DNA from: Klebsormidium nitens
Lineage: Eukaryota; Streptophyta; Klebsormidiophyceae; Klebsormidiales; Klebsormidiaceae
Assembly (NCBI GenBank): GCA_000708835.1
Contig: DF237066.1
Location: 125,005 to 189,004, forward strand
Length of the DNA stretch: 64,000 nucleotides
Direction: 5' to 3'
Shown: piece after piece, positions 13,480 to 25,900 of the stretch
Numbering within the stretch: the stretch's first letter is position 1
How the letters are laid out: the number at the start of each line of letters is the position of its first letter
The notes under the pieces: model-generated
Database searches by the model: none
What the model was told of the DNA's origin: nothing
The model's input: only the letters and a program-made list of their open reading frames with translations
Made by a program: the position numbers and the translations under genes

Positions 13480-13650
13480 TCACTCAAAAGGTCTGCTAAA
13501 CCCACCTCCGGACCGGGGCTTCGGGGACTCAGCGAAGACCTTCCAGCGGGGGGCGGCTCACTCCCCCCCTGAGAATTTTTCGGTCAGAAGGTTTGCCAAA
13601 CCGAGTTCGGAGCCCAAGGTCCGGGGACTTAGAGACGCTCTTTCGGGAGC
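13480..13650 (-). repeat. Two-unit tandem duplication with coding character
   Basis: Two units about 104 bp apart share the pattern of an AAAGGTCTGCTAAACC-like then GGGGACTYAG-like segment on the plus strand. On the minus strand both translate similarly: LSPRTLGSELGLANLL and LSPRSPGPEVGLADLL. The second runs on into an open frame through 13227. It resembles the exon-edge duplications in the named genes, so it may mark an unrecognised minus-strand exon. Confidence 0.45.
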
Positions 13651-16483
13651 AACACCTCCGCCCAGTTTGTATTTTCCGAAAAGATTGCTCCTTCCAAGCG
13701 TCGGGCAACGAGAGGTGGCGTCCTTACGATGACGACGACAGGTTTCGACGCTTCAGGAGTGGCCGGGTTGAGGCCGCGCTCGGCACCGAAAGTGGCGAGG
13801 GGCGTCCTGCCGAGCTGCGCCGCCCGCCGGAAGGCCCCGGGGGATCCCCCTGGGGCATCAGTCACCCCATGCGGAGTCCGGTCAAAGTCCTCGGGTTCCT
13901 AAAGCGGTGAGCCCAGCCCCTTAACCGGCCACTAGTCCACCGATTGCATCAGCTTGGCGTTTCTCCCATTATCTGCCGCGGCTGCATCCCTGTAGACCCT
14001 CAGGGGGATCTTCTGGTGACGTCGCAGCTGGGGGCATCTTTCGTGACGTCAAGAGTGGACTGGCTTCATCCTCTCCCGGAAGCGCGTGAATGGGGGATCC
14101 CCTGAATGGGCTGCCACCCCTCGCCGGACGGCCACTCCGCAAACGCGAGCACCGCCGGCGCCCGCTTCTTTGAAGTTGGACGCCCAGAGGTGCTGACGTT
14201 ACCGCTGGCATCAGCTGCCACGTCACCAAGTTTCGAACGCTTCGGCGGGAGCTTTGGCAATTCTGCGCTCGGAATGGGACGGGTAGGTGCAAGCGCTCCG
14301 GTGAGGGGGTGATGCAAGAGGAGCTTGGCGAGGGGAGGGGCTTTGGAAGTCGGCCGGGGGGGTGAGCCGTCAGGCGTTTTGGGCCCCCGGAAGAGCGCTG
14401 GGAGTTCCGGATAAGAGAGCGGCCCTGAAGGCGGATTGCGTCGACAGCCTGTAGATCTTCTACATCTCAGCAAGTGACCGAAGGAAAGACATCGAAAACG
14501 GCCAGCAAAAAGCTCAAAGCCGTACGAAGGGCGGGTGCGTGCCGAGGGATCCCCCGAGAAGGAGCGCCTGTCGCTCATTAACCGCGTTCATTTCGATCGG
14601 CTGAAATCGGGCCTTTTTCTTTTTGGATGGTCTTTTAAAGAACGGACGTCCCCATCTTGCTACCCACAGCTTTTAACGATCGTACGGACAGCTTCGCTTC
14701 GTCCGCCGGTTGCACATCTTTCCTCCCTATTTTCTTGTCTCGCTCAGAAGCACGCTTCATGTTTTTCCTTCATCTGTTTGAAGTCGCCGGCAACGAGCTC
14801 GTCAATCCTTCTTCTTTTGGATGAAGTTTCTAAGTTTGGGTCTTCTCCGCTCCTTCTTGTCGTTCTCCTAAGCTCAGAATGCAGCGGACGTCTCGAGCTC
14901 TGGAGCTGTTGATCACGAGCAAATGTCACTTTTAAGAAGAGCTGAGGAGTTTTCAAGCTGGCGCTGCTTCGCTCCAGAGTCACCCATCGTGTTAGGCCAG
15001 TCGGAGAAGGGGCTTTTACCATCTACCCTGCCTATGCTGCTTTCTGAGTTCTTTGACCTGAGTCTCTCCTTTCACTCATCCACTCTCTCTTCTTTATATC
15101 AACTCGCGGCCTCTTTCCTCTAAGCTGTACCCTCCTCTAGCCCAACGGTCTTCTTTTCCTTCTGATTCGTCAAAGATACGAGCAGTATCCCTAATTGCTC
15201 CGGGATACTAAGGCAAGCCTCAGTATCCCGACCCTCCTTGCGATACCTTCTCCTTCTCGCCCGATCACTCCTGTTTCTCGTTGGCTCACCTGACCGATGT
15301 CTTCCAGATGCTCTTTTTCGATCCGCCCCGATCCTCCACCTAAGTAATTAACCCAAAGTCGTCTTCTGCAAGCAGCGAGAAAACTGAAGAGGCGTGGGTG
15401 CATTGACGTCGTCACAAGCAAGCGGTCTCTCAACAGCTGGCCCTTATCGAGGTGTTCCTTCGCAGCTTTCTTCCTAGACGGCTTTGACAACCAGAGCTCA
15501 AAACTTCCTCCCCCGCACATCACCAGACGAACTTGGTACGTACCCTCTTAGAGGCACGAAGGGACGTTCGGAGTCGACTTGCGGAAGTACCGACTCCGGT
15601 CTCCTTTTCAGTTACCGTTTGCACCAAGTCGTAACAGCTGCAAGTCGTCAAAACTATTGCCTGCTACGTACTAATTATTGTCCTCTGGATTGAAGAATGT
15701 ATGTAGAAAGTAGTGACGTAGAGCAATCGCACGACTGGACGAAAATGATGGCGTAAGCACTCTGACAACTTCGACCAATGCAAAGTGTCCAATCATGGTG
15801 CGTGAAAGTCGCATGCATATGCACCACATCGGACATCCGATCTGGCAATCTCACCAGTTACGGTGCGACACATGCAAACTTGTGATATGCAGACCGAATC
15901 AAGCGGTCGAGCATTAGCTACCGTCAACTGGCTGGCGGCCGCGGTCGGAACATCTATGTTGATCTAAGTTAAGCGTGGGTTATTCACATGCACTGACAGC
16001 TGGCAAACAGCTAGCCAACAGTCCGCTGCACTGTTCAACTGCACATGCAGACCTGGAGTATTTTCCAAGAGGTTCCAGAGCTCTATCTTGCAATGGTCGC
16101 GGCAGTGGACATTCTGAGTCGGCACATCATATAGTTTCAAACCCAGAAGTATCCGTATAATGCGCGCGGCATGACGGCGTTGGCGCCTACCAGCTCATGC
16201 TGGCCGCCTCTTGCAAAAGAATGGCAGCCCGGCTGGTAGTACACATGACTTATACATGATGCTTGTGCAAGGCTGAATGACAGTTGCAAACTAGCAGCTA
16301 GCAGGGCAACAATTGGCAAGTTCGAATTCAACTAGTTGCTTTGACTGCAGGTGTATACAAGCCCTATACAGGAGTAGTTGAATGCTGTGTACTAGAGGTC
16401 ATTTGGAAGAACGGGTCAGCGCATTGCAATTCGAGTATAACAACCGAGTTGCTGGAGGGTTTTTTATAGCCTGAAGTATCACC

Positions 16484-17554
16484 TTAAGGTCCGGAATCAG
16501 AGATTGCCATCTCGCAATCAGACCTTCGAACTCCGTTTGTCGACCAATGCTGCCATTCCGTCTGGCCTTGTCCTAAGCAGCACAAGTTTCCTTGGACCCA
16601 CTGTCCAGAGATGCGTTCCAGTCTGATATCTTCTTTGGAGGAGACATAGACTATCGAAAACAACAAGGGGACAAAGAACCAGATACCTCCATACTTGGCT
16701 AGCAAGTCGACGAGATTGACGGGGTCACGCTGACTTATGATCTGGACGCCTGCGTTGTCTAAACTTACGCTCACATACGTTTCTGAGTCCAAAGGGCCAT
16801 CCGCACTTCTTTGTCCGGTAATAGCTCTGAACGTCCTGTATGGAGCTTGCCCAAGGTTGTTGAATTGGTAAGGCGACAAGTAAAGCTGGCTCACAGCTGC
16901 GCTGACGACCGAGCTTGGCTGTAGATCCCCACCCCGAGCACCTTTGCCCAACCCTCTCACAGCAACGTATCCGCCTACATTGCTTCTAACCGAGTCAGAG
17001 TAGGATGCATCAATAAGGACGCCATCAGAGAAATTCCCCTTGTACGTAAAGTCCCCCGTGTAAAACAGGATTTGCAAAACCCCGTCGACATAGCCGTACT
17101 CAATCCTACAAAAAGACTCCCGCTGTTGCGGACCGTCGTCAACCCTGCCGTACTGAGTAGCATTGTAGCCGTAGAGAAGCTTGAAGGGGGGAGTGCCCCC
17201 GCCGACCCATTGTGGGACGTCTCCCCTCAAAGAAGACCATGGGGCAGAAAGGACGGGAATGGCTGTGTTGTTTGTGTAGAAAATTGTTGGCATAGCTGGG
17301 ACGTTCAAGCTATTGATTCCGCAACGTGCAAACTTCTGCGAGCTTGTGCTGAACAAGTCGTTCACAAAGGCCAGGTCTGGCAAGGCCACCGGGGTTTTCC
17401 TATCGAACCGAATAGAGGTTGGAGGCTCGTCCCTGGCCCGGAATGCTTGAACGGTCGCCACAGTGCAATAGCTGAGGTAAAGCACCATCAGCATGCTGAA
17501 AAGGAACCATGCTCCACGCCTGTTTGGCACTGTCACGTTCCAGGGGAATGCCAT
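16484..17554 (-). CDS. Two-membrane-span glycoprotein of unknown function (family member 2)
   Basis: A 356-residue intronless frame reads from ATG 17554 to 16484. The open frame extends a little further upstream but has no earlier ATG. A first membrane span lies at about residues 14-38 (WFLFSMLMVLYLSYCTVATV). An ectodomain follows with sequons NNT, NAT and NFS and cysteines in FARCG and ESFCRI. The second span is LLAKYGGIWFFVPLLFSIVY, then a short tail with a CC pair. It shares with the 3707-5146 protein the post-span FDRK-(x)n-LPD motif, the GG-[LI]-W start of span 2 and the VPLLF core, so the two are diverged relatives. They differ in ectodomain length (about 250 versus 370 residues). The shared sites suggest a membrane receptor, channel or adhesion role, but no function can be named. 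Confidence 0.75.
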   Translation of the reverse strand: MAFPWNVTVPNRRGAWFLFSMLMVLYLSYCTVATVQAFRARDEPPTSIRFDRKTPVALPDLAFVNDLFSTSSQKFARCGINSLNVPAMPTIFYTNNTAIPVLSAPWSSLRGDVPQWVGGGTPPFKLLYGYNATQYGRVDDGPQQRESFCRIEYGYVDGVLQILFYTGDFTYKGNFSDGVLIDASYSDSVRSNVGGYVAVRGLGKGARGGDLQPSSVVSAAVSQLYLSPYQFNNLGQAPYRTFRAITGQRSADGPLDSETYVSVSLDNAGVQIISQRDPVNLVDLLAKYGGIWFFVPLLFSIVYVSSKEDIRLERISGQWVQGNLCCLGQGQTEWQHWSTNGVRRSDCEMAISDSGP

Positions 17555-19901
17555 TACACCAGGAAAGCAACGTCTTCCAGGCGTGCGCGTCTTCCCTCCC
17601 TCTCCTCGTTTGAACAAAGTCCGGAGGATGTCCCAGGGATGTCCCAGGACCTCTGATCAAAACTAGAGCACGCCTCTTCTGGTTTCTGCAGCAATGCACC
17701 GTTGTTGCTACTGGGAATGCTCTTACAGCTCCCCACATTCAAAACTTTCCTTCCCGCTGCTTCTCAGGCTGGCTCGCGCGTATACTTTTCAACCAAGCTC
17801 CGGAATGAGCTCGCATCATAAGCTCAGATGCTGATGACGCTATTCAAAGCTGCCCCATGAGGCCCTGAGGCAGTCACTGCTTTCAACCTCCCTTTCACTG
17901 TTTCAGGTTCAAGAAAGCCTCCCTCTATCTATGTGAGAGGATGAACCCCCACGTCTAGGCGCCAGCCTGGAAAGCTGCGCATGAGGTGCGCCTGAGCGAG
18001 TCAGATAGTACCTACCTAGTGACATAGGTACTGATCACATTGAACTCTTTCAAATACCTGAAGCCCTATAGAACAATTGTATAGGTAGATCATGGCACAT
18101 GCGATCTCAGATGCTCTCAGTTATTGCCATTGGGGGTTCCATTGGACACCCCGAGGATCGCAGTTGGGTGTCCCGGGTGCCCTACGCCCGAGGCCACGCG
18201 CCTTTGACAGCGAATAGTCGCCCCAGCTACCGGCCGATTGCACCAAGTCTAGCCCCATGAAACGTTTGAAATATGCGGTAACCGCAACACCGGTGTCCCG
18301 ACCAACAAAACATCAAAACCGCCAATTATGCAGAGCCTAACGAACACTACAAGTTAGTGTGGAAATCATCTGCCGAAGGACACGGTCGAATTTTGTCTTA
18401 TATTTGTGATCATTTAGCTTATTGAACCGATTTGTCCCCCCTAAAGCTATGCAAGTGTATAGATGCTCAACCATCAGTCAAGCGATTGGTGTCTCTGGGA
18501 CCCCCCAATGCTCTTCAATGGGTGTCCTTTGGACACCCCGGCAACCCCCTTTGGGGGTCAGGTTCGGTCTTTAGGTGTCTTATAAGTTATGACCACATTA
18601 GGGAACACCCAGTGTCAACGCTGCTTACACGTATGATTGAATATGTCGACACTGTCACCTGCCTAACCAGACTCAATGATTGCCTCCCTGTTTTCAAATT
18701 GGGCCTTGGCATTCAATATCGCGGTAAGGCTCTCTACTCGCGACCCTATTGATCCTACCGTTACCGCATACCAAGCAAGTGGCTTTGACACGCTTGTTCG
18801 TTAACACACGGATAAATTTAAGCTGTTTCCCGGGTGTAAGGGTGATTCCTAGCCATAGCCCTATACCGCGTGCCCATGCAAAGTTCAAACCTCTAGATGC
18901 AAGTCCATGCCGAAACGTACTGGCCCGAAACCATCCGCGGATTCTAATTTTCGATTGCACATCTCTATTCAAACCTCCGGCACTCCCACTGAGCAGCAGT
19001 CAAGGGCAACTTAACCCAAAAGGCTGAGCACGGTAGGAATCATGCAATTGGACTTCCTGCCTGGCTGGCAATGACCCCATAATTGCAATATCGTCAAGTT
19101 GAGATGAGAGAATTTTAGATATATTTCCACCTTCTCGTATCTGAAAGCATGGCTCAGATCTCACGTACATACATAGAATATCAGCCAACATCTATAATTC
19201 TTGAAGCCATCATGGCATCATTGAACAAAGTCAGGCTTGCTTCAGTATTTTATTCAATCAGGGTGAGTTCCATGTCAGATATATATTCTCTAACACAGCC
19301 TTCGTTAGTCATCTCAGTGTACACATGTTGCCAGGAGGACATATATTGGATGCAAAATAGTTTCACGCGTCCAAGGAATACGAGTGGAATAGTAAAGTAA
19401 GCTGCGTCGGATGGCTTGTATATGTTTTCTTTCTTCTCCGGGTCAGCCGATTCATTAGTAGCCTGTCCTGGCGTCAGACGAGCATGAGTACGAGCCTACA
19501 TGAGTATACACGTACGTCTGCGAAGTTCGACTCGATGCCCTTGATGAAGCTGCAGAAAGTACCGTACCAAAACGTAACATGGCCTTGAATTATCAAGGAA
19601 GTGTCAGTTTGAATTCTGGTATTTGTCCGGTTGCTCAACCGCCCAGCTTGGCACAAACTCTATAATCCGATCGTCAAAATGCTGAACTGCGTGTGGTTGC
19701 AAGTTGAAAAATGAGCCGCCGAATCGTAGCCCAGGACTCGGGTCGATCAAACGTGCTGTGCACGGTGGATGTGATACTGCAACCTCATTTTGACACGCGG
19801 TCAACACATTCATTCCACACTCGTTTCAGATGAGACTCTTCCGCCACCCGCCTGGTTCGACAAGTCCCGCAGCCACCAACGCGCTGTGTGCAAAAAGTCC
19901 C
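17555..19901. other. Intergenic stretch with hairpin-like GGGTGTCC/GGACACCC repeats
   Basis: No gene is recognised. A perfect 8-bp-arm hairpin, GGGTGTCC-TTT-GGACACCC, lies near 18519-18538. The related direct word TTGGACACCCCG occurs near 18149 and 18530. These may be remnants of a repeat, but boundaries are not visible. The 3' end of the FMO gene lies at the right edge. Confidence 0.4.
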
Positions 19902-22900
19902 TCAACTTCCAAACGACTTCTCAGATCCTCCTAAACTTAGTTTCTCTGCTTCTTTTCGCAGATCTTCCCAGATGACCTTTCGTTTCAGCTCCAAGTCCTC
20001 TGGCCACTCGTCCCGGTAGTTGGCCGGGTAATTGTGGCGCCGATAACTAAAGTCCTTGAAAAGGTCTTCCCGCCACGACTCGAACATCGGAGTGCCGGTC
20101 CACTCGCACAACCGGGCGAGATAGTCGAACTGAGGCAAGACAGCGGGGGCAAACCAGATTAGACCGAAGTCTCTTGCGAGAAGCAAGAAACACGTTAACG
20201 ACGTGGAGGAGCAACAGTCCCACTCTTCGAGGGCGAACAGCAAGCAGGTGGCGCACTTTGCAGGTCGCCAATTTACGCTTTAAACGGTAACCGAGCGCAT
20301 GCTGTCTTCAAGACCCGTTGCAGGGCAGCGCACAAGACAGCCACGAGAAACAAAGAGAAGCGAATGAGGTCACGCCTCGCAAAGCTGAAGGCATCTGGAG
20401 TTTTGGGGTTGTAGGGTTTCACGTGTACAGTTCTGCGGAGTTGGCGTTTGCGGCCCCCGAGCGCTTCCATCTGACAGAGAAACCTTTGCACTGGACCGGC
20501 AAATACGCACGCCCGAGTGATGGATTTGACGCGGAGCGTATGACCATTGTCTTTGCTCAGGGACTAAACTGCAACCGCGGTCGGAACGAGGGGTCCAATC
20601 TAAACCAGAAAGAAGAGAACATATATTGGACACAGGAACGGCATTTGAACTGTCAGCGAAAACGGAGACGGGAAAGTGGGACGATTGAAAAACTCGTCCC
20701 AGCAACCCCCGGGCTTTTCGTCCCCTCTCTTTCAATTGTCTCCTTTCCCTTCTTATTTCGTTTCTGGTTGACATTTCAGGTTAGAACTTTAGAAATGAGG
20801 ATTTCGAATGCTCACCCCCGTTCTGCTCATCTCGTGCGTATACCCAGGGGTCACCCCCCCGCCTTGAGCCCGTCACCAAATCCGTGCGGCAAAAAATCAG
20901 CACAACGTATCATGAATGAAGGTTTCGTAACTTATCCTGTTCTGCTCATCTCGTGCGTGTACCAAACCGCCACCCCCGGCCATGAGCTACTCGTAGAAGC
21001 CGTCAATGTTTGGGCATATGTGAATAGGTCCAACTGATAATCACGGATAGAAAGTTTTGAAAACAACGTAAACCAACTAGAATCTGCACAACTCACCCCC
21101 GTTCTGCTCATCTCGTGCGTGTACCGCACGGGAACCCCGCCCGCCTTGAGCCCCTCGTAGAAGCCGTCGATCCATTTGTGCATTGCAGCCTCGCTCGGTA
21201 GCACCGCACGCCCCGATAGGCACTGCGCCACCCACCGGGTCGTTAACTCGAACATAGGCAACGGGGACACCTGGTGACGTCAGAAGAAACAAGGAGTGAG
21301 TCAGGAGCTAAATGTATGACGTCAGCAGAGGTCGATTCGAAACTGTCCGCCTCGCTCGGCAGCGCCGCACGCCCCGACAGACACTGCGCCACTCCCGGGT
21401 CGTCAACTCGAACATCGGCAGCGGGGATACCTGGTGACGTCACAAAGGCAACAAGTGGCGTCAGAAGCGAAGTGCGTATAAAGGTGTTCTGTAAACGTGA
21501 AGCGAAAAAGGAGCAGTGCGGGTCGCACCGACAAACGATGTGCCGCCTACCGGGCCACCTCGAAGATCGGCAGCGGAGAGACCTGGTGACGTCATAGACA
21601 CAGGGAAGTTACGAAGTGTATGGTGTCAGCGGGAGTTGAGTTCATAAAAGGCGCAAACGAAAGAGCACTGCCGCTCGCCCGCATGGACGCTGCGCCAACC
21701 ACCAGGCCGCCAACCCGAACATCGGCACCTGATTACGGCAAAAGGGACAGGAGGTCACATCAGAAGCGAGATGTATGACATCAGCAGAAATCTAGTGGTA
21801 TTGCCCGCCTCGCTCGGCCGTGCCGCCCGCCAAACAGACGCTGCGCCACCCTCCGTGTCGTCCACTCGAACATTGGCGGCGGAACACCTGGTGACGGCAG
21901 AGATGACGTGTTTGACGTCAGCGTATGCAAGGTATGGTAGAAGACGTGAAGGGAAAACCAAACTGCGCCGCCCGCTGCGACAAACACTGTGCAATATCAA
22001 CTCAAGTTTCGACAGCGAGAATATTTGTTGAGGTCACAGGCACAGGAAGTGGCGTCCATAACACAGCGTATAATGGTATCCAAGGTCAGTGTGTGAATGG
22101 CGCTAACGAAAGAGCTCAGCCTCCCATCTTGCGCCGCCCTGCCAGCCGACCAGCTCGATAATCTGCAGTGACGTCACGATACCTGTGACGTCACGCCCAT
22201 GGAAGGTGGAAGATAAATGCACAACCTGCACTCAAAACAGGCTGTTTGTTGGCTCTCGAAGCGAACGAAACAGCGGTGCGGCCGGAAGGACGAACATTAC
22301 GCCGTCCGCTGGCCACTTAGTTGAGTCGGAGTGAGGACGCTTCACGCGTCACACAGAGAAGAAAATGACGTCAGAATGGAGCGAATGATGTCAGGCATGC
22401 GGTTGCTCGAGCAACGGCACGGCTGCCATGGCTGTATGGAGCGATGCTTTTAGAGTACTTTATGAGCGCCGATCGTTTCAAAAAGAGCCAGTGCTATATA
22501 CAGCAGGACAAGCTCGAACGACGACAGCAGGGAAGCCTGATTCAGTCACAGACCAAGAAAGTCGCGGATATACCACTCTTCTCAGCGAAAGATTTGAGAC
22601 GCAATCTTCATTGAAGATAAGACAGCTGGCACTCAACATAGCCAGGGAATTAGTGAACATGCAGATGCTCGCAGTTCAGAATGTAAAGAGCGACTCTTTC
22701 TCGAGGTTTTCGAGAGTAAAAGTACAGGTCCTGAAGAGAGGAGAGGAGGTCCTGAAGTCAACCCTCGTCCCTTAGTTGCATTCACGTGCTCAGAGCACAA
22801 AGTTCACCCTTATCTCTGCAGAACGAAAACTCTGTACAAATCGAAAAGCAACGGGAACATGGATGGAGTAGGCAAGATTCCTGACGCGGAAGACCGACTC

Positions 22901-25900
22901 ACATGCAAACAGGATTTTACCGCTGTCTCGGCAGGACGGAAAGTTGGCAAGGCGACGAAAAGAGACTAAAGGAGTATGCCGTAGAAACGTGCTGCGCCAG
23001 AATGACTCACTTTGAAGGGAAGGCCGATGAAGGAGAGAGTGGGCGCAGTCCCGACGTGGAAGACTTGCTCGTACACGGGGTGCACTCGCTGGTCCTCCGT
23101 AGAAACTAGACCGGATTCCAGAAACGAGAATTCGTATACGTACCTGTGGGAACGCACATCCTATTAGCAGAGAGCATAGCTTATGCCGAAGCATGGTTTA
23201 AAGAAGGATATATTATCGCTACAGCGTCCGGTCCCTTTCAGACAAGTTTCTGTTGTTGGAGATGTAATCAAAGGACAAGGAAGCACGCATTAGGTGCGCG
23301 CTCTCGATTGAATCAAAGGTGGGAAAGTGGCTACATGATTTAGGCCCTTTTGGAAAATGAGTATGAGTCCGGATCGACCTGAAGCATCCTTCGGGAAACA
23401 GATCCTCCCTGTTATACCCTTGAAGCCAAGCTCAAAACCCACAGCAAGTCCTCGTTGTAGCCAGCGAGCCTGATGGAAGTGATAAAAAGCAGACCAGACC
23501 GGTGCAGGTTAGTCTCCGACCATTGCGTTCGAAAGAAGGAGTCAAACGTATCACGCAGCTTTTGGGCTCGGCAGGGACCCAAGTTGCGGCTGAGTAACGT
23601 TACAGTCGAGGTGACGTCACTGGCTCGGGATGCAGTTGCAGTTCAGATGAGGACAAAAGGGAAACTGATCAGAGGAAGGTTTCGATCCTTCGACCTGTGG
23701 ATTATGAGCCCATCACGCTTCCAGCTGCGCCACTCTGATGGATTGAACAGATCGTCGCAAGCTTTTCACTTAGACGAGCAACTTGCAGTGATCAGTGCCT
23801 GTACGTCACTTTTTCTTTCCGGACCGGTTGGGGGCACACTGCGATCCGTGTAAGATCGAAGCATGAAGACAAACAGGGCACTCTGAAGAACAAGGGGTTC
23901 TCAATTGCAACCTACCACCTCGCAGTGAGCGGATGCAAAATTTGGTAGAGGCATCTTCTAGTGGACAGAAGGGCAAAAGGGAGCCAGAATCGTGCGACGC
24001 CCTTTGTTCTAGCTTTGAAGCGCGATTGAACAGCGGACAGGGCAAATGGTGCTAAAGTAAACGGACAAAAAACTGGGGAAAGAGTGGCGCGTAAAAGTGT
24101 CGGCGGCCGGTTTTGAATCGACGAACTTGGAGAAGATGCATCGATTCTTCGCGCGTAAGCGCAGTGTTTCATTGCTACACCGACAAATGGTAATGGGACG
24201 CAGAATCTCATGTACGAGTCGCTCGACGGAGGTAACGTCACGTAACGTCACGTGACGTCACCTCTGCACACATCGACCCGCTGATGAAACACTCCTCTGA
24301 GGAACAGCGAGAATTATCTTTTTGCCCTCCTTTTCGCCAAGGCGCCCCAGCATCCTTCTGAAGGTTTCCTCGCGCGATAGGTTCTGAACAAAGCGATGAT
24401 GCGGGCGATACAATTTGAACAGAGACATTCTTGCAGCGGTCCAGACCGAGGTTCCAAGCGCGCTCACCCGGTACAGTGGATGATGACGTCCGCAACGACT
24501 CGGCTGCCGTCAGCGAACTCGAGACTCCCATCAGGATACGCACGCGTGACCTGCCGAGGAAAGGGAAACGTCTTGTCAAGCAAACTGCGTTTCTGCCAGG
24601 ATCTCAAAAGATATTGGGCTCATACAAGTAGCCGGAAGTGGGAGATCAGGGACCAATAGCATACGTCTTCAAGGCGACAATTTTTCAGCCATGTTTGAAG
24701 CCAAAAATTGCCTATCGACCGGGTCTGCGTTTGCAGGTTTGGTAGACCGAATTCTCGGCATGGTGCCGACAAAATCGATATAGGAAAGCGGCTCCTTAAA
24801 CTCATTAAATTCACCACGGGTCTCGGATGCAGGATCGGGTTGTGTTTGCTGCGGCTCAAGCTCCCAGCTCAGTGCCGACAAGTAAACACAAGGAACGGCT
24901 CCTTCTGTTGTTCCAACGAAACAGCCTGAAAGGTATGGATGCAATTTGATTCCAGATCGTAGTAACCTAACCCACCACGAGTTTTCGGTGCAAGTTCGGC
25001 GGGATTTGTCGCGGCTCGTCTTTGCCGCTCCGCGCCAGAAGGAAGAAGGCGAAACGGTTCCTTCAATGTTTTAGCCCCATAAAACATCATTGAAAGCTAG
25101 AATTAGTTCCAATAACCCAACCCACCACAAGTTTTCGGTGCAGGGTGGGCGGGGTTTGTCGCGGCTCGTCGTTCCAGCTCCGCGCCAAAAGGACGTAGGC
25201 GAAACGGTTCCTTGAAGGAAACAGCCCCAAAAAACTGCCATCAAAACCAGATCTTAGTAACCTAACCCACCACGAGTTTTCGGTGCAGGTTCGGCGGGGT
25301 TTGTCGCGGCTCGTCTTTCCAGCTCCGCGCCGAGAGGTACACCTCGGAGCAGTGCTCTGCGAGCTCCCGGGAAATGTCCTCTCCGCTTGCAAATGCGCCG
25401 ATCAGGACCACGGTCTGGCCGGCGAACGGGCCGGGGGTCCGGTAGTTGTGGCTGTGGAGCTGGCGACCCGGCCAAGAGGCGATGCCTGCAAAATGTGTGA
25501 AACTTTCGGGTTTGGAAAGTCTGCACTCTAATTCCCGACTTGGTGTTTTCTTGACGGGGGTTGTTTGACTGTGGCTGTGGAGCTAGGCCTGTTTACTGTA
25601 GACTGCTTTACCGGTTTGAATTCTGACTTGGAGACTTTTCGAGAGTCGGGGCTGTCATAACCCAGAGTTTAAAGCCAGGTTCTGGGTTTTAGGCTAGTGC
25701 ATCAGCCGTCTCCAGGTGTTAGAGATACAGCTAAGTCGGATTGCACAGAGGGAGATATGTTACATATGGCGCTTTATAAAGCATGAGCTGCTTTTATGCA
25801 TACCGGCCAAGGCAAAACGGCGTGCTTTCTTTTTCAGGCAGGCTCGAGCAGAGACTCATGCCACCGCAAACTTTAGAGTCGCATCAAGCCAGGATTGTTT

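Larger units (their letters stand above)
8185..16483. other. Long stretch without an assignable gene
   Basis: Several frames of 100-170 residues exist (for example + 12520-13038 and - 14066-14578), but none shows a family motif. At about 8754-9042 (+) a plausible coding block reads RFQSLFKEYNKRYPESNEE and continues to a stop. About 60 bp further on, another frame reads VSKACREVGIEAYFKACGF near 9235-9300. Together they look like a broken gene or transposon remnant, unassigned. The GC-rich 11.5-14.6 kb part has two short tandem arrays, listed separately. The minus-strand block 13227-13505 may be an exon. I see no RNA gene. Confidence 0.35.

Noticed and set aside
14066-14578. 170-codon minus-strand frame rich in Pro and Arg
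   Set aside because: Low complexity typical of GC-rich non-coding frames; no family motif.
18140-18545. GGGTGTCC/GGACACCC hairpins as a transcription terminator or MITE
   Set aside because: Isolated short arms, with no consistent element boundaries and no adjacent gene end.
21271-22345. Regularly spaced repeats as a CRISPR-like array
   Set aside because: Units are diverged exon-edge copies with no constant repeat or unique spacers, in a eukaryotic gene intron.
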